NCBI GenBank assembly: GCA_039725955.1
Contig: CP091034.1
Coordinates: 248,001-312,000 of the forward strand
DNA: 64,000 bases
Direction: 5' to 3'
DNA from: Sinorhizobium sp. B11
GTDB lineage: Bacteria > Pseudomonadota > Alphaproteobacteria > Rhizobiales > Rhizobiaceae
The notes beneath the pieces were generated by a model. The model saw only the letters and a program-made list of their open reading frames with translations. It did no database searches and was not told the DNA's origin. This document shows, in pieces, positions 61,825 through 64,000 of this stretch. A program made the translations under genes and the position numbers. How positions within the stretch are numbered: the stretch's first letter is position 1; every line of letters starts with the position of its first letter.

Positions 61825-62598
61825 ATGGCCTATGAAACACTTCTTGTTGAAACCCGCGGCAATGTCGGCCTCATTACGCTGAACCGGCCGCAGGCGCTGA
61901 ACGCGCTGAATTCGACCGTGCTCAAGGAGCTGAAGCAAGCCTATGCGGCTTTTCATGCCGATGAGACCATAGGCGCGATCGTGTTGACCGGCTCGGAGCG
62001 CGCATTCGCCGCCGGTGCCGACATCAAGGAAATGCAGCCGCTCGATTTCGCCGAAGTCTACAAGAGCGATTTCATCAGCGGCTGGGACGAGATCGCCAAG
62101 GCCCGTAAGCCGATCATCGCAGCTGTCAGCGGCTTTGCGCTCGGCGGCGGATGCGAGCTTGCCATGCTTTGCGATTTCATCATCGCCTCGGAGACGGCAA
62201 AGTTCGGCCAGCCGGAGATCACGCTGGGCGTCATTCCAGGCATTGGCGGCTCGCAGCGCCTGACGCGCGCGGTCGGAAAGGCCAAGGCGATGGATCTGAT
62301 CCTGACCGGCCGGATGATGGACGCAGCCGAAGCCGAGCGCGCGGGACTCGTTTCGCGTGTGGTGGCACCGGAAAGGCTGCTGGATGAAGCGCTGGAGGCG
62401 GCAACCAAGATCGCATCATTGTCTCGGCCGTCGGTTCTGATGGCAAAGGAGGCGGTCAGCCGCGCCTTCGAGACGACGCTGGAGGAGGGCTTGCGTTTCG
62501 AACGCCGCCTCTTCCAGAGCCTCTTTGCGACCGAGGATCAGAAAGAGGGCATGGCCGCCTTCATCGAAAAGCGCAAACCTGCCTTCAAGAACAGGTGA
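61825..62598 (+). CDS. Enoyl-CoA hydratase
   Basis: 257 residues, crotonase fold. Oxyanion hole segments [11 protein letters not shown] and [10 protein letters not shown], catalytic Glu in [12 protein letters not shown]. It hydrates enoyl-CoA in beta-oxidation and related degradations. Ribosome binding site AGGAGAG follows the mutM stop, so the two are co-transcribed. Confidence 0.93.
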   Translation: MAYETLLVETRGNVGLITLNRPQALNALNSTVLKELKQAYAAFHADETIGAIVLTGSERAFAAGADIKEMQPLDFAEVYKSDFISGWDEIAKARKPIIAAVSGFALGGGCELAMLCDFIIASETAKFGQPEITLGVIPGIGGSQRLTRAVGKAKAMDLILTGRMMDAAEAERAGLVSRVVAPERLLDEALEAATKIASLSRPSVLMAKEAVSRAFETTLEEGLRFERRLFQSLFATEDQKEGMAAFIEKRKPAFKNR

Positions 62599-62640
62599 GC
62601 GGATGCGGCCGGGAAAGGCGCTTTTCCTTGAAAATGCGCG

Positions 62641-62669
62641 TTGACGCGGGTGAGGTTTAGCGTTATATG
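62641..62669 (+). promoter_or_regulatory. Sigma-70-type promoter of rpsT
   Basis: TTGACG (62641-62646), a 17-bp spacer and TATATG (62664-62669), close to consensus for the housekeeping sigma factor. It precedes rpsT by about 120 bp. Confidence 0.75.
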
Positions 62670-62791
62670 CCCGCCCACGGTTCGGAAAGCCGCTCAGGTT
62701 TTCCGCAAATGCTCCCGTATTGCTGAATTGAGTGGCCGCAGGGCCAGCGCGGCAATGGCGGAGTTTGTTCGAATTCTTGAGAGAGGCATCC

Positions 62792-63070
62792 ATGGCCAAT
62801 ACAACTTCGGCGAAAAAGGCGACCCGCAAGATCGCTCGCCGTACCGCAGTCAACAAGGCTCGCCGTTCGCGCGTTCGCACTTACGTTCGCCAGGTCGAAG
62901 AGGCACTCGCCGCTGGTGATGCCGCCAAGGCAAAGGAAGCCTTCATCGCAGCTGAACCCGAGCTGGCGCGTGCCGCAAGCAAGGGCGTCCTGCACGCCAA
63001 CACAGCATCCCGCAAGGTCTCGCGCCTTGCCGCTCGTGTGAAGGCCCTGTCGGCTTCTGCGACAGCGTAA
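62792..63070 (+). CDS. rpsT: Small ribosomal subunit protein bS20
   Basis: 92 residues from ATG 62792. [18 protein letters not shown] and [18 protein letters not shown] are the conserved bS20 segments. It is strongly basic and binds 16S rRNA. The four extra C-terminal residues beyond the usual length are an ordinary variation. It has its own near-consensus promoter and terminator. Confidence 0.97.
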   Translation: MANTTSAKKATRKIARRTAVNKARRSRVRTYVRQVEEALAAGDAAKAKEAFIAAEPELARAASKGVLHANTASRKVSRLAARVKALSASATA

Positions 63071-63101
63071 ATATCTCATTAACGAATTGCTCGTTATGAT
63101 T

Positions 63102-63127
63102 AGCCCGGTAATTTTACCGGGCTTTTT
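63102..63127 (+). terminator. Rho-independent terminator after rpsT
   Basis: AGCCCGGTA-ATTT-TACCGGGCT is a perfect 9-bp stem followed by TTTT. It is 31 bp after the rpsT stop. A smaller hairpin TAACGA-ATTGC-TCGTTA precedes it. Confidence 0.92.
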
Positions 63128-63929
63128 CGATTCCGTCGCCCGCTCCGGCTATGGTTAATCTAACGACGATTTCGTGTCAGAGGCATGACAGGAAAAATTG
63201 TTTTAAAACAATAACTTACGCAAGGATCTTTTTAAGACTTGCGACTCTGGTCACCCAGCCCGGGGCACCAAATGAGTCAAGAACATTTTTTCTTTTTTCT
63301 TTTTATGCGTGTCCAAAATAGCCCACTCGGGGAATCTCCTTGATTCAAAAGCGATTCTTTTTTGACGGTGGTGTGACGCCCTAAAAGGGCAGCGGGAGTC
63401 AATGGCCGCATCTTAATTTTGCGTAAAATTCATCGTTGATCTTGCCATTTGATCCTGCCTAAATGGCGTCCAGCAAAGGGCGCGGACATCACCTGCAGAA
63501 GTCAGTCCAAACTGCCACGTCGGCAGGATGATGGCTCTGTGTCGCTTGCAACGGAGCGGACAGCTTCCGTTTTCTCACGCACTCGACGGCATTGTACCGT
63601 GACGTGGCTGTCACGGGACGGGGACGTTTTGTGCGCTCCGCGGCCACACGCTTTGCGCGAGGCCCGGAAAAGGGCAGGGGAAAGTGTAACATTGCGTGCG
63701 GGCTTGCGGGCGAAAAACGAGGATCGGCCGCCAGCCTGACACAGAGCCGTTGAGACGGTTGTCGCATGATCGCGACCACCGCAGGGTCTCTGTGTCAGTC
63801 CCGAAAGGGGCAGTGTTTGAGTGAACCGGCATGCAGGCGGCTCATGAGGATGTCGCTGGTTTTGCCAGAGCGGGGAATGATCGGGCGGCTGTCAACGAAT
63901 GACCGCCCGAGGAAATGAAAGGCGGCATT
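63128..63929 (+). promoter_or_regulatory. Long structured 5' region of dnaA
   Basis: About 800 bp without a supported gene. It holds ATTGTTTT/AAAACAAT, a 16-bp palindrome (63197-63212), a T-rich run (63282-63305), the hairpin GCCCT-AAA-AGGGC (63378-63390), CCGTGAC/GTCACGG (63597-63603/63610-63616) and CTGACACAGAG (63736-63746) paired with CTCTGTGTCAG (63788-63798) around an inner 8-bp stem GGTTGTCGC/GCGACCACC (63757-63780). Long dnaA leaders are usual in this clade and control DnaA supply. Confidence 0.6.
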
Positions 63930-64000
63930 ATGCAGATGAATTCGATGACGACGGGTGCGCTGGATAACGGGGAAGCTGCACCGCAGTCTTTCGGTTCCAT
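63930..64000 (+). CDS. dnaA: Chromosomal replication initiator DnaA, N-terminal fragment
   Basis: The 23 residues present read MQMNSMTTGALDNGEAAPQS and FGS. This opening and the position after rpsT fit rhizobial dnaA, which has this gene order. AAAGGCGG precedes the ATG. DnaA binds origin DNA and opens it for replication. Domains I to IV are outside the window; the assignment rests on gene order and the short N-terminus. Confidence 0.7.
   Translation, partial: MQMNSMTTGALDNGEAAPQSFGS

Noticed and set aside
63449..63739. 96-codon open frame upstream of dnaA
   Set aside because: Arg-rich translation without ribosome binding site or family; it spans leader hairpins and is judged non-coding.
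63128..63929. Replication origin in the dnaA upstream region
   Set aside because: No cluster of TTATCCACA-like boxes was seen, and in this clade the origin is usually not beside dnaA.

Overview
The window looks like chromosomal DNA of a Rhizobium-type alphaproteobacterium (Rhizobium/Agrobacterium/Ensifer clade). The evidence is a rhizobial-type phosphatidylethanolamine N-methyltransferase (PmtA), a DUF982 protein, an FzlA-like GST-fold protein, a NDUFA9-like dehydrogenase near uppP, and the block ubiB-ubiE / mutM-enoyl-CoA hydratase-rpsT-dnaA at the right edge. GC content is high and codon use looks even. I saw no rRNA, tRNA, CRISPR array, transposase or prophage gene. About 60 genes are supported, including two short ones (50 and 23 codons) below usual gene-calling length, and fragments at both edges (a hotdog thioesterase at the left, dnaA at the right).

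Layout. 0.4-6.6 kb: a DUF2252 gene, then a leftward iron-type operon (imelysin, di-haem c-type oxidoreductase, second imelysin, DUF1513 Tat protein) with an Irr-like box upstream. 6.8-22.9 kb: mainly housekeeping genes: RsmB-type methyltransferase, RlpA-like protein, SDR and queG, fzlA-like/uppP, NDUFA9-like, DUF1330, pyrF, a variant histidine phosphatase, pmtA, dnaN, rsmI-yraN, a cupin, gshB and a YifB/ComM ATPase. 22.9-24.4 kb: a pocket of small, poorly known rhizobial genes. 24.4-34.8 kb: cysK, LysE and EamA exporters, dps, two Lrp/AsnC regulators each divergent from a target, dut, prfC, LysR/GST, RidA, trmO. 34.7-41.2 kb: a Mo-binding TOBE protein, trehalose genes otsA/otsB with an S10 peptidase upstream, and a CynX-type MFS gene coupled to a FadR-type regulator whose start lies in a 35-bp palindrome. 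41.4-50.9 kb: class II amidotransferase, coaBC, DMT exporter, NmrA-like protein, two SDRs, two LysR regulators, MFS exporter and GFA protein. 58.4-64 kb: ubiquinone genes, DNA repair, rpsT and dnaA with a long structured leader.

The most notable system is the six-gene leftward operon at 50.9-58.3 kb. It combines a HAL-fold lyase without the MIO-forming Ala-Ser-Gly triad, a urocanase homologue with altered active-site motifs, a DUF917 protein, a dihydropyrimidinase-like hydrolase and an N-carbamoyl-amino-acid hydrolase, plus a TfoX-N protein. This set matches the described five-step breakdown of ergothioneine to glutamate, trimethylamine, sulfide, CO2 and ammonia, rather than histidine utilisation. 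Other points of interest are several unassigned palindromic operators, a short leader-type ORF followed by two hairpins upstream of the FadR-type gene, and a histidine phosphatase lacking the catalytic arginine.
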